Positions 1 to 6,645 are shown, numbered from the stretch's first letter. The stretch is DNA of 7,367 bases from an uncultured Eubacteriales bacterium (GCA_900546295.1 URCK01000074.1:1-7367); one strand, 5' to 3'. Numbers and translations are program-made. The notes: generated from the sequence alone by a model not told the origin.

Positions 1-65
1 ATCAAATTTATGAAGCAAAATCCGTTAAACACGATGCCCAACAACGAGTGGGAATGATTGCATAG
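1..65 (+). CDS. C-terminal fragment, possibly a tyrosine recombinase
   Basis: The third forward frame is open from the window edge to a TAG at 63-65 and reads QIYEAKSVKHDAQQRVGMIA. A tyrosine followed by an amphipathic tail of the DAQQRV type resembles the last helix of phage-type tyrosine integrases, in which the nucleophilic Tyr is followed by a short helix ending near the stop. Only 20 residues are visible. The RHR catalytic residues lie outside the window, so the assignment is weak. Frame 1 is also open to a TGA at 55-57 and cannot be excluded as the real frame. The non-coding DNA after the stop, with a tandem TGGCAAC repeat and then a terminator, would suit the end of an integrated element. 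Confidence 0.3.
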   Translation, partial: QIYEAKSVKHDAQQRVGMIA

Positions 66-69
66 GGTC

Positions 70-97
70 AAAAAAGCCCGTAGACACTGGACTTTTT
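70..97 (-). terminator. possible weak minus-strand terminator hairpin
   Basis: Read on the minus strand, AAAAAGTCC pairs with GGGCTTTTT across a 9-nt loop and is followed by a T-tract. One position is a G-U pair on the minus strand but an A-C mismatch on the plus strand, which favours minus-strand use. The stem is short and AT-rich, and no convincing minus-strand gene feeds it, so this is tentative. Confidence 0.3.
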
Positions 98-115
98 GAG
101 CCTTGATGCCCCTCG

Positions 116-133
116 TGGCAACGATTTGGCAAC
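116..133. repeat. tandem TGGCAAC direct repeat (11-bp period)
   Basis: TGGCAAC occurs at 116-122 and again at 127-133, one helical turn apart. It lies about 50 bp after the possible recombinase stop codon. Closely spaced direct repeats of this kind can be arm-type integrase sites, but that role is inferred from position only. Confidence 0.35.
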
Positions 134-153
134 AGAATTTCATGATTCACAAG

Positions 154-197
154 AAAAGAGCTATCTGATTTCAAATGAAGTCAGATAGCTCTTTTTT
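154..197 (+). terminator. strong factor-independent terminator
   Basis: AAAAGAGCTATCTGA (154-168) is fully complementary to 181-195. Most of the intervening bases also pair, with one G-U, giving a nearly continuous hairpin of about 19-20 bp closed by a very small loop. A T7 run follows on the plus strand, and the minus strand also ends in a T-run (TTTTC), so it may work in both directions. It separates the element at the left edge from the peptidase operon. Confidence 0.85.
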
Positions 198-338
198 TCT
201 TTATATCATTTCAAAATGTCGGAACGCCTCTTTGATGTACGGCATTCTCTTTTATCGGCGTTTCGCTGGCGAAAATGCCGGAATGATGCCTTTTCCCAAT
301 CAGGCGGCAGGGCCCCGCATTTCCTCGCACGGTTTCCC
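198..338. other. intergenic region, no supportable gene
   Basis: About 140 bp lie between the terminator and the promoter of the M24 gene. Short overlapping ORFs exist on both strands but none has a ribosome binding site or recognisable motifs. The stretch contains an imperfect stem around 255-281 (CGGC, TTTCG, CGAAA, GCCG) that may form a hairpin. On the minus strand a 14-codon stretch, MPYIKEAFRHFEMI, ends just before the terminator. It could be the eroded end of a lost gene, but this is not supported beyond its position. Confidence 0.4.
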
Positions 339-367
339 TTGTATATTGTCACCTGCACAGTTATAAT
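339..367 (+). promoter_or_regulatory. sigma-A-type promoter of the M24-eutH operon
   Basis: A -35 box TTGTAT (339-344) is followed by exactly 17 nt and a perfect -10 box TATAAT (362-367). The predicted transcript starts near 374, about 27 nt before the ATG. A ribosome binding site GGGAGG (387-392) sits 8 nt from the start codon. Confidence 0.75.
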
Positions 368-400
368 GGGGAAAAAATACGCAAACGGGAGGTTTTTCAA

Positions 401-1651
401 ATGCAGAAGTCATATTATGTCAACAACCGCAAAAGACTGTATCAACACATGGACGCAGGGAGCCTGCTTGCTATTTTCTCGGGAGAGGAGCTCTGGAAGT
501 GCGGCGATGAGTACTTTCCCTTTTTTGCCGACCGCAATTTTGTATACCTGACGGGACTAAAATGCAAATCCGCCGTGCTGCTCGCCGCAAAGGATTCAGA
601 CGGCAGCGTTCAGGAGCGGCTGTATCTTCTGCCGCCGGACGCGCTCGCCGAGCGCTGGACGGGCGTTCGCGTAAGACCCGAGGAAGCGGAGGCCGTCTCC
701 GGCATAAGCGACGCGCGCAGCATCCAGGCCTTTGAGCGCGACTTTTCCGCGCTTACAAGCGGCGGAAAGTATAAAAAGATCTATCTCGACCTCTACCGCT
801 ACACGCCCGAGCAGCCCGACCGCCCGCCGCACCGCCTGCTTCGCCGCATCCAGAAGGATTTTGCCTATCTCTCGATCGGCAATGCAGAGGACATCCTCCG
901 CTCGCTGCGGCTCATCAAGCAGCCGTGCGAGATCGAAGCGCTGCGCAAGGCGGAGGCGATCACGCGCGAAGGCATTCTTGCCATGATGCGCTCGTCGCAT
1001 CCCGGAAAATACGAGTACCAGTACAAAGCGGATTTTGACTACGCGCTTGCGCAGCACAGCCCCGACGGCCCCGGTTTCCCGTCGATCATCTCCTGCGGAA
1101 AGAACAATTTCTGCATCCACTACTATAGCTACACCGGCCAGGCGCAGGATGGCGACATGGTCCTGAACGACGTGGGCGCGCAGTATGACTGCATGATCAC
1201 CGACGTTTCGCGCGCGTGGCCGTGCAACGGAAAATTCTCCGAGCGCCAGCGCATTCTGTACGAATGTGTGCTGGCGACCTCGAACTATCTGTTCTCGATC
1301 ATCCGTCCCGGCATGAAAATGGAGGATGTGGACGCGACGATCCGCCGCTACAACGCAGAGCGGCTGGTGGAAGCGGGCGTTCTCAAGAGCGTGGATGAGG
1401 TCGGCAGGCTCATGTGGCACGGCGGTTCGCATCACATCGGCTACGACGTGCACGACATGGTCAAGCGCCCGGAGATCCTTGCGCCGAATATGGTCTTTTG
1501 CGTGGATGTCGGCGTTTACAATGAGGAATGGGGCATCGGCTTCCGCCTTGAAGACAACTGCCTTGTCACGGAGGATGGCTGCGAGAATCTCTCCGCCGCG
1601 ATCCCGCGCACGATCGAGGACATTGAAGCCGCCATGCGGGGAGACGTGTGA
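401..1651 (+). CDS. M24-family metallopeptidase (Xaa-Pro aminopeptidase-like)
   Basis: This 416-aa protein has the layout of PepP-type aminopeptidases, cytosolic enzymes that release an N-terminal residue preceding proline. An AMP_N-like N-terminal domain (about 1-170) precedes a pita-bread catalytic domain (about 175-410). By comparison with E. coli PepP, metal ligands are visible as D257 (LNDVGAQY), D268 (ITDVSRAWPCNGKFS), H344 (HGGSHHIGYDVHD) and E384 (FRLEDN). H240, H351 and R382 match further active-site residues. The fifth ligand, normally Glu in a VEPG motif, appears as D369 in CVDVGVY, an unusual but acidic replacement. The start is fixed by the GGGAGG site 8 nt upstream. It is the first gene of an operon and its TGA overlaps the start of the downstream transporter. 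The family is clear. Exact specificity is not, since prolidases and creatinase-like enzymes share the fold. Confidence 0.92.
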   Translation: MQKSYYVNNRKRLYQHMDAGSLLAIFSGEELWKCGDEYFPFFADRNFVYLTGLKCKSAVLLAAKDSDGSVQERLYLLPPDALAERWTGVRVRPEEAEAVSGISDARSIQAFERDFSALTSGGKYKKIYLDLYRYTPEQPDRPPHRLLRRIQKDFAYLSIGNAEDILRSLRLIKQPCEIEALRKAEAITREGILAMMRSSHPGKYEYQYKADFDYALAQHSPDGPGFPSIISCGKNNFCIHYYSYTGQAQDGDMVLNDVGAQYDCMITDVSRAWPCNGKFSERQRILYECVLATSNYLFSIIRPGMKMEDVDATIRRYNAERLVEAGVLKSVDEVGRLMWHGGSHHIGYDVHDMVKRPEILAPNMVFCVDVGVYNEEWGIGFRLEDNCLVTEDGCENLSAAIPRTIEDIEAAMRGDV

Positions 1652-2745
1652 TGGAGCGCGCCATCCTGTGCGCTCTGGCCATCGGCGCGGTGCTCGGCGG
1701 ACTGGATCTTCTGATCGGCAACCGCTTCAAGCTGGGCGAGCGATTTGAGGAAGGCTTCAAGCTTCTTGGGCCGACGGCGCTTTCGATGGCGGGCATTCTC
1801 TGCCTTGCGCCGCTCCTTTCAGGCGCGCTCGAGTCCACACTCGCGCCGCTCTGGCGCGCGCTGGGGCTGGACCCGGCGATGCTCGGCGGCATTCTGGCCA
1901 TCGACATGGGCGGCTATCAAACCGCGGAACTCCTTGCGCAGGATGCAGCCATCGGGCGCTATGCCGGCATCCTCGTGGCGGCGACGCTCGGCTGCACGGT
2001 CACCTTTACGATCCCGCTGGGCGCAGGGATGCTGCGCGGCTCAGACGCGGCGGGATTTTATCGCGGCCTTCTGATCGGGCTCGGCACATTGCCCGTCGCA
2101 CTGCTGCTCGGCGGCGCGGTGAGCGGCATCGCCCTTTTGCCGCTGCTCATCCAGACGCTGCCCGTTGCGCTCTTTTCGCTCCTTCTGATGCTGGGGCTCA
2201 AATTCTTTGCATTCCAGTCCATCCGCGCGTTCTCCGCGTTCGCGGCGCTGCTGCGCTGGCTGTCCATCATCGGGTTGACGGCGGGCGCGGTGCAATACAT
2301 CGCGGGCGTTGCGCTCATTCCGAACCTTGCGCCGATCGAAGAGGCGATGAAGACCGTGTCCGGCATCGGCATTGTCATGCTTGGCAGCCTGCCGGCAGCG
2401 GAAGTCCTGCGCCGCGTGCTGTCAAGACCCCTGATGCGCCTGGGGCAGAAGCTCGGCATGACGGATGCGAGCCTTGCAGCGCTTCTGGTCGGATTTGTGA
2501 GCATTACGCCCGTGCTTGCCATGATGAAGGAAATAGATCTGCGCGGGCAGACGATGAACGCAGCCTTTGCGGTCTGCGCCGCGTCTGCGCTCGCCGCGCA
2601 TCTGGGCTTCACGCTGAGCGCAGCGCCGCAAATGATTCTGCCGCTGCTGCTGACGAAGCTGTTCGGCGGCGTGCTCGCCGCGGTGCTGGCCGTACTGCTG
2701 ACGAAAGAGGAAGAAGCAGGCGAGCGCGCATCGCGCGCAGATTGA
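1651..2745 (+). CDS. eutH: EutH-family membrane transporter (ethanolamine permease-like)
   Basis: This is a 364-aa, very hydrophobic protein with about ten predicted membrane segments. EutH-family hallmarks occur in order: IGNRFKLGERFEEGF (22-36), LAPLL (52-56), IDMGGY (84-89), GLKF (182-185), then MMKEIDLRGQTMNAAFAV (291-308), HLGF (317-320) and LTKLFGG (334-340). These match positions conserved in E. coli EutH, a permease associated with ethanolamine uptake. The ATG at 1651 overlaps the M24 stop as TGATG, with GGGGAG 8 nt upstream. A GTG at 1648 is in frame but worse spaced. No ethanolamine ammonia-lyase, microcompartment shell or other eut gene is present here. Coupling to a peptidase instead suggests a different or broader small-amine substrate. 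Family membership is confident; substrate is unknown. Confidence 0.88.
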   Translation: MERAILCALAIGAVLGGLDLLIGNRFKLGERFEEGFKLLGPTALSMAGILCLAPLLSGALESTLAPLWRALGLDPAMLGGILAIDMGGYQTAELLAQDAAIGRYAGILVAATLGCTVTFTIPLGAGMLRGSDAAGFYRGLLIGLGTLPVALLLGGAVSGIALLPLLIQTLPVALFSLLLMLGLKFFAFQSIRAFSAFAALLRWLSIIGLTAGAVQYIAGVALIPNLAPIEEAMKTVSGIGIVMLGSLPAAEVLRRVLSRPLMRLGQKLGMTDASLAALLVGFVSITPVLAMMKEIDLRGQTMNAAFAVCAASALAAHLGFTLSAAPQMILPLLLTKLFGGVLAAVLAVLLTKEEEAGERASRAD

Positions 2746-2777
2746 TCGCCGCCGGCGCGGCCTCGTTTTTACAAAGG

Positions 2778-2817
2778 AAGAGCGGACTGATTTCTTTTGA
2801 AATCAGTCCGCTCTTTT
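2778..2817 (+). terminator. terminator between convergent operons
   Basis: A perfect 17-bp stem (2778-2794 with 2799-2815) encloses a TTTT loop and ends in a T4 run on the plus strand. It lies 32 nt after the eutH-like stop and 11 nt from the pcp stop on the opposite strand. Its inverted symmetry could serve both converging operons, although the minus-strand T-tract is weaker. Confidence 0.88.
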
Positions 2818-2828
2818 GCATTGTTTCG

Positions 2829-3431
2829 TTATCCTTCGGCAATCGTTTCCAGCGCGGCGGTCAGAGCTCTGACCATCAGTGCAAGGCTCATGCTGGGGGC
2901 GTTGCCGTCCTTCGCCTGCTCCGGAAGGTAGGGCACATGGACAAAGCCGCAGCGCGTGGCGGGGAATTTCTGCGCGCTCTCGTGCAGGGCGCAGTAAAGA
3001 AGATTGTTGCACACGAACGTTCCCGCCGAATACGAAAGCTGGGCAGGAATGTCCTCTTCGCGCAGCTTTTCGACGATCCGACGCGTGGGAAGGGTCGCAA
3101 AATAAGCGTCCGGCGCGCCGGGAACAACCGGCTCGTCCACAGGCTTTGCCCCCGCATTGTCGGCAATGCGGGCATCGCGCAGGTTGACGGCCACGCGCTC
3201 AACGCGAATACCGTTCGCCCCGCCGTACTGCCCGACGGCCAGCACCGCATCGGGCCGCAGCGCATCCATCGCCGCGCGCAGCGCGGCACAGGCGGCATCA
3301 AACTCCGTCGGGATCTCGCGCTTCAAAAGCACCGCTTCTCCGACGCGCTCGGGAAGGCGCTTCACCGCCTCCCACGAGGGGTTGATCTGCTCGCCGCCGA
3401 AGGGCGTAAAGCCTGTAGCAAGGATCTTCAT
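2829..3431 (-). CDS. pcp: pyroglutamyl-peptidase I (peptidase C15)
   Basis: This 200-aa cytosolic cysteine peptidase removes N-terminal pyroglutamate (5-oxoproline) from peptides. It starts with the family opening MKILATGFTPFGG. The catalytic triad known from Bacillus Pcp is visible as E78 (IRVERVAVN), C141 (AGTFVCNN) and H165 (GFVHVPYLPEQ). GQYGG (67-71) replaces the more usual GQAGG. Length is normal for the family (about 200-215). Its ATG overlaps the TGA of the upstream desulfidase-like gene as ATGA, so the two are co-transcribed and translationally coupled. A GGGG about 10 nt upstream is only a weak independent ribosome binding site. Cleaved pyroglutamate would be available for glutamate metabolism, but no oxoprolinase is present in this window. 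Confidence 0.96.
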   Translation of the reverse strand: MKILATGFTPFGGEQINPSWEAVKRLPERVGEAVLLKREIPTEFDAACAALRAAMDALRPDAVLAVGQYGGANGIRVERVAVNLRDARIADNAGAKPVDEPVVPGAPDAYFATLPTRRIVEKLREEDIPAQLSYSAGTFVCNNLLYCALHESAQKFPATRCGFVHVPYLPEQAKDGNAPSMSLALMVRALTAALETIAEG

Positions 3432-4711
3432 CGCACCGTTTCCCCGCCGATCATCAGACGGATGATCTCATTGTCCGTCTCGCGCATACCGTCGCGCGCG
3501 ATGCTGCTGACGGCGCGGATGGTGTTCTCCACGCCCTTGACGATGATGCCGTCGCCGCCGTAGAACTGGCTGTCGTGGCGGTACATCTGAAGGCCGAGCA
3601 GGCCCGCCTCGACCGCCGAGGCGATCTTCGCCGCGCAGGAGGCCTTCGCCCCGTCGCAGAGCATCCCGGAGTTGATGGCGAGCGCGTTGACCACGGTGTG
3701 GGCGATCTCATCGTAGCGCCCGCCGTAAAGGTAGCATACGCCCGCACCGGCGCCCGCGCCCGCGCTGGTCGCGCCGCAGTAGGCGGAGAGGCTGCCGATG
3801 CCCGTTTTCAGGTGGATCGTGACTAGATTTGACACGACGAGCGCGCGATAGAGCTGCTCCTCGCTCGCTTGCAGCTCACGGGCGTAGATGATGACGGGCA
3901 GCGACGCCGTCATTCCCTGATTTCCGCTGCCGGAGTTGATGACGACCGGCTTTTCGCAGCCGTTCATGCGCGCGTCCGACCCCGCGGCGGCCCATGCCTT
4001 CGCGCGGTTCTGCACGCTGTCGCCGTAGGAGTCGAGCAGGATCCTGCCGACGGCCGCGCCGTACTCCCCCGTCAATCCCGCCTCGGCGATGGCGGTATTG
4101 TATGCGATCTGGCGCGCGATGGGCTCGCGCACATCGTCGAGGTTCACTTCGTCTGCAAAGGCAATAATATCCTCAACGGTCAGCAGTCTGCGGTTCTCGG
4201 GCGGCTGGGACGCTTCCTCGGAGAAGGGCTTGCTGAGCAGCACCTCGCCGTTGCGCTCGATGCGCACGACATTCGTGTGGCTGCCGACGATCTGGACAAA
4301 GGCCGTATCCTCGCCCGCGTAGGCGCGCACCTGAATATCGAAGGGGCAGTGCAGCGGGGACTTCGACACGACGATCTCGGTCGAATCGAGGTATTCGCTC
4401 AAAAGCGGCAGCTGCTCCTCCGTGACGCTTGCCAGCACCTCGAGCTGCGCGTCGGCATCGCCGATGCGCGCGCCCGCCGCAACCGCGACGGGAAGGCCCT
4501 TGCGCCCGCCCGTGTGCGGAACGATGACGCTCTTGACGTTTTTGATGATGTTGCCGCTCACGCCGAGCTCAATGCGCGAAGGATACGTTCCCAGCGTTTT
4601 GCGCGCGAGCGCGCCCGCATAAGCGACGGCGATCGGCTCGGTACAGCCCATCGCGGGCACAAGCTCTTCGCGCAGGATATCGACATAAGCCGAGTAAAGC
4701 GCAGAATCCAT
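3428..4711 (-). CDS. cyuA: CyuA/YhaM-family [4Fe-4S] L-cysteine desulfidase (serine dehydratase alpha-like)
   Basis: This 427-aa protein belongs to the UPF0597/YhaM group. Members are iron-sulfur lyases that deaminate L-cysteine to pyruvate, ammonia and sulfide; related proteins act on serine. Visible hallmarks are MGCTEPIAVAYAGA (21-34), GSGNQG (261-266), AYCGATSAGAGAGAG (310-324), SGMLCDGAKASCA (348-360) and a C-terminal GGDGIIVKG (385-393). C23, C312 and C352 match the three conserved cluster cysteines of the archaeal L-cysteine desulfidase, including the 40-residue gap between the last two. The start is placed at 4711 because AGGAG lies 8 nt before it. The in-frame ATG at 4717 leaves only 2 nt after AGGAG. 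It is the first gene of an operon with pcp. The exact substrate (cysteine, serine or another amino acid) is not settled by sequence. Confidence 0.88.
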   Translation of the reverse strand: MDSALYSAYVDILREELVPAMGCTEPIAVAYAGALARKTLGTYPSRIELGVSGNIIKNVKSVIVPHTGGRKGLPVAVAAGARIGDADAQLEVLASVTEEQLPLLSEYLDSTEIVVSKSPLHCPFDIQVRAYAGEDTAFVQIVGSHTNVVRIERNGEVLLSKPFSEEASQPPENRRLLTVEDIIAFADEVNLDDVREPIARQIAYNTAIAEAGLTGEYGAAVGRILLDSYGDSVQNRAKAWAAAGSDARMNGCEKPVVINSGSGNQGMTASLPVIIYARELQASEEQLYRALVVSNLVTIHLKTGIGSLSAYCGATSAGAGAGAGVCYLYGGRYDEIAHTVVNALAINSGMLCDGAKASCAAKIASAVEAGLLGLQMYRHDSQFYGGDGIIVKGVENTIRAVSSIARDGMRETDNEIIRLMIGGETVR

Positions 4712-4771
4712 GGTCATTTCTCCTATCTTTTTTTCGGCCGCAGCTTCGATGCGGCTACACTTTTATCTTTT

Positions 4772-4800
4772 ATTATACCAAAAATTACACTGTAATGCAA
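4772..4800 (-). promoter_or_regulatory. promoter of the cyuA-pcp operon with internal palindrome
   Basis: On the minus strand a perfect TATAAT (-10, 4777-4772) lies 17 nt downstream of TTGCAT (-35, 4800-4795). The spacer holds a perfect odd palindrome, ATTACACTGTAAT (4784-4796), with 6-bp arms around one base that touches the -35 box. This is a good position for a repressor operator, although the regulator is unknown. Confidence 0.7.
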
Positions 4801-4823
4801 TGCACTTTCTGTATTTTGCTCAC

Positions 4824-4858
4824 AAAAAAAGGGATATCCCGCGGGACATCCCTTTTTT
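4824..4858 (-). terminator. terminator of the M32 carboxypeptidase gene
   Basis: A near-perfect palindrome centred on CCCGCGGG, flanked by an A7 and a T6 run, begins 15 nt beyond the carboxypeptidase stop. On the minus-strand transcript the single irregular position forms a G-U pair. On the plus strand it is an A-C mismatch. This supports use on the minus strand, and the T-run follows on that strand. Confidence 0.88.
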
Positions 4859-4872
4859 GAATGGCTGTGGGC

Positions 4873-6372
4873 TTAGAGGCCGTAAAGTTCGCCGTACTTT
4901 TCCTCGAGGTAGCGCGTGTAGGCTGTGGGGTCGAACTTCTCGCCCAGCGCCTGCTCCAGCAGCGCGCCCGGCTTTTTGAGGCAGCCGTACTGCCAGATGT
5001 GCTCGCGGTTCCACGCGTTGATGGGCGCAAAGTCGCCGCGGCGCAGGCAATCTTCCACGTCGACCGTTTCTTTCATCTTGCCCAGCAGCTGCGCGCCGTA
5101 GGCGCTGCCGAGCGCATAGGACGGAAAGTAGCCCACACTGCCGCCCGACCAGTGGCTGTCCTGCAAAACGCCGTGCTTGTCGTCCGGCACGTCGACGCCG
5201 AGATACTCCTTGTAAAGGCGGTTCCATTCACCCGGCAGGTCGTGCACCTTGAGTTCGCCGTGCATCACGCGCTTTTCCAGCTCGTAGCGTACCATGACGT
5301 GCAGACTGTAGGTGACCTCGTCAGCCTCGGTGCGGATGAGCGAGGGCTCAGCCTTGTTGATGGCACGGTAGAATTCCTCCGCCGTGTGGCCCGCGAGCGA
5401 GGGGAAGAGCTCGCAGAGCTTCGGGAAGACGAAGGCCGTGAAGGCGCGGGAGCGGCCGAGCAGGTTCTCATAGAAGCGGCTCTGACTCTCGTGGATGCCC
5501 ATGGAAACGCCGCCGTCGAGCACCGTGTAGGCAAGCTCGTCCGCGCTGCCGGTATCGTAGAGCGCGTGGCCGCCCTCGTGGATAACGGAGAACATGGAGG
5601 AAGCAAAGTTGCCCTCAAGATAGTGCGTCGTGATGCGCTCGTCGAAGTGCGAGCCGAGGGATGTGGTGAAGGGATGCTCGGTCGTCGAAAGGCCGACATG
5701 ATCGAGATCCAGCCCCATCGTGCGCATGAGATAGTGGGAGAGCGCGTCCTGCGCCGTTTCGGGGAAGCTGCCGTGCAGCATCGCGTCGTCAAGCTGCGGC
5801 CGCGCCTTGATCTTCTTGAGGAGCGGCACGATGTGCTCGCGCAGCGTTGCAAAAAATTCGTCGCACTGCGCCATCGTCAGTCCGTCCTCATACTCGCTGA
5901 GCCAGTAGTCGTAGGGATCTTTTTCCGGCGCGCAGTAGTGCGCGAAGCGGATGTTCGTCTCGAAGATCTTTTCAAGCACCGGCTCGAAGAGCGCAAAATC
6001 GCTCGTCTCCTTCGCGCGGTGCCAGACGTCGTCCGCCTCGACCAGAAGCTGCTGATAGGCGACGTATTCGTCCATGGGGATCTTCTGCATATTGCGGATG
6101 TCCTTGATGAGCAGGAATACCATGCGCTGCTGCTTTTCGTCAAGCTCCGCCTTGTGCGCATCGAGGAATTCGAGCAGCGCGACCGTCTCGCTGCCGGTGG
6201 TGAGCTTATAGTGCTCCTCGCTTAAAATGCTCATGGTCTGACCGCGGTTCGCCGCCGTGCCCTTGGGTGCGGTGGTCGCCCCGTCATAAAAGAGCAGACC
6301 CATGGCGTGGCCGTAGGCGGCAAGCTTCGCCTGCAGGTCCATCAGGGACTGGATCGCTTCAGAAAGAATCAT
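4873..6372 (-). CDS. M32-family metallocarboxypeptidase (Taq-type)
   Basis: This 499-aa, mostly helical cytosolic zinc carboxypeptidase trims C-terminal residues from peptides; family members are usually about 500 aa. The zinc-binding motif HEGGH is at 265-269 (E266 catalytic) and the third ligand E295 lies in HESQSRFYENLLGRS (294-308). Other family signatures are EHPFT (232-236), DERITTHY (244-251), IRTEADEVTYSLH (346-358) and GYFPSYALGSAYGAQL (414-429). The start at 6372 (MILSEAIQSLMDLQ) has GTGAGGA ending 8 nt upstream. The frame stays open up to 6573, but that extension crosses the promoter and a repeat hairpin and is unlike the family. It is monocistronic, with its own promoter and terminator. 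HEGGH rather than the common HEFGH is a minor variation. Confidence 0.96.
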   Translation of the reverse strand: MILSEAIQSLMDLQAKLAAYGHAMGLLFYDGATTAPKGTAANRGQTMSILSEEHYKLTTGSETVALLEFLDAHKAELDEKQQRMVFLLIKDIRNMQKIPMDEYVAYQQLLVEADDVWHRAKETSDFALFEPVLEKIFETNIRFAHYCAPEKDPYDYWLSEYEDGLTMAQCDEFFATLREHIVPLLKKIKARPQLDDAMLHGSFPETAQDALSHYLMRTMGLDLDHVGLSTTEHPFTTSLGSHFDERITTHYLEGNFASSMFSVIHEGGHALYDTGSADELAYTVLDGGVSMGIHESQSRFYENLLGRSRAFTAFVFPKLCELFPSLAGHTAEEFYRAINKAEPSLIRTEADEVTYSLHVMVRYELEKRVMHGELKVHDLPGEWNRLYKEYLGVDVPDDKHGVLQDSHWSGGSVGYFPSYALGSAYGAQLLGKMKETVDVEDCLRRGDFAPINAWNREHIWQYGCLKKPGALLEQALGEKFDPTAYTRYLEEKYGELYGL

Positions 6373-6392
6373 CGGTAGTGTCCTCACTTTCT

Positions 6393-6435
6393 CTATGATG
6401 GTCTCATCATAGCACGAAGAGGGCGCAGAGCGCAA
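6393..6435 (-). promoter_or_regulatory. probable promoter and operator of the M32 gene
   Basis: On the minus strand TATGAT (6411-6406) lies 18 nt after TTGCGC (6435-6430), a moderate sigma-A-like promoter. A perfect 8-bp inverted repeat, CTATGATG and CATCATAG around four bases (6393-6412), covers the -10 box. It could be an operator or, if transcribed from further upstream, a leader hairpin. Confidence 0.45.
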
Positions 6436-6505
6436 TGTGCATTTTGATTTTTCCCCTCCATCAGAGGGATGGGCGGGCGGGTGCAGCGCGTTGCGCTGCT
6501 GCCAA

Positions 6506-6551
6506 TTCAAAGGGGGTGTTCTCTTTCGCAAAAGAGAACACCCCCTTTGGA
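6506..6551. repeat. long perfect hairpin with GGGGGTGTTCTC arms
   Basis: Bases 6509-6526 pair perfectly with 6531-6548 around a CGCA loop. Three more pairs (one G-U) extend the stem to 21 bp. Only short T/A runs flank it, so it is not a typical terminator. Its 3' side continues GGAACCCCCAG, adding a further C5 block. It has the look of a dispersed intergenic palindromic repeat, but its copy number cannot be judged from one window. Confidence 0.7.
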
Positions 6552-6645
6552 ACCCCCAGAGAAAGGCTTGCATTGTGGGCTTTGGGCTTGAAGGACTGCA
6601 CGCGCCGCGCAGTGTAAGTGCGGTGTACGTGGCTGCGCCACGAGT

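Noticed and set aside
206..400. 64-codon minus-strand frame and overlapping plus-strand frames upstream of the M24 gene
   Set aside because: No ribosome binding site or motif; they overlap the clear promoter of the M24 operon.
596..1453. 285-codon open frame on the minus strand
   Set aside because: It is antisense to the M24 peptidase, with no recognisable motifs. It is explained by codon bias.
1651..2745. Full ethanolamine-utilisation operon
   Set aside because: Only the EutH-like permease is present; no EutA, EutB, EutC or shell-protein genes are seen in the window.
2742..3563. 273-codon open frame on the plus strand
   Set aside because: It runs through the terminator hairpin and antisense to pcp and the end of the cyuA-like gene.
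3869..4795. 308-codon open frame on the plus strand
   Set aside because: It is antisense to the CyuA-family gene and its promoter. It has no ribosome binding site and no motif.
4861..6225. 454-codon open frame on the plus strand
   Set aside because: It lies wholly antisense to the M32 carboxypeptidase, which has all its catalytic motifs. The antisense openness comes from GC-rich codon bias, and the translation shows no recognisable domain.
6373..6573. 67-codon N-terminal extension of the M32 carboxypeptidase
   Set aside because: It crosses the predicted promoter and the long hairpin, is unlike the family N-terminus, and a well-spaced ribosome binding site favours the start at 6372.
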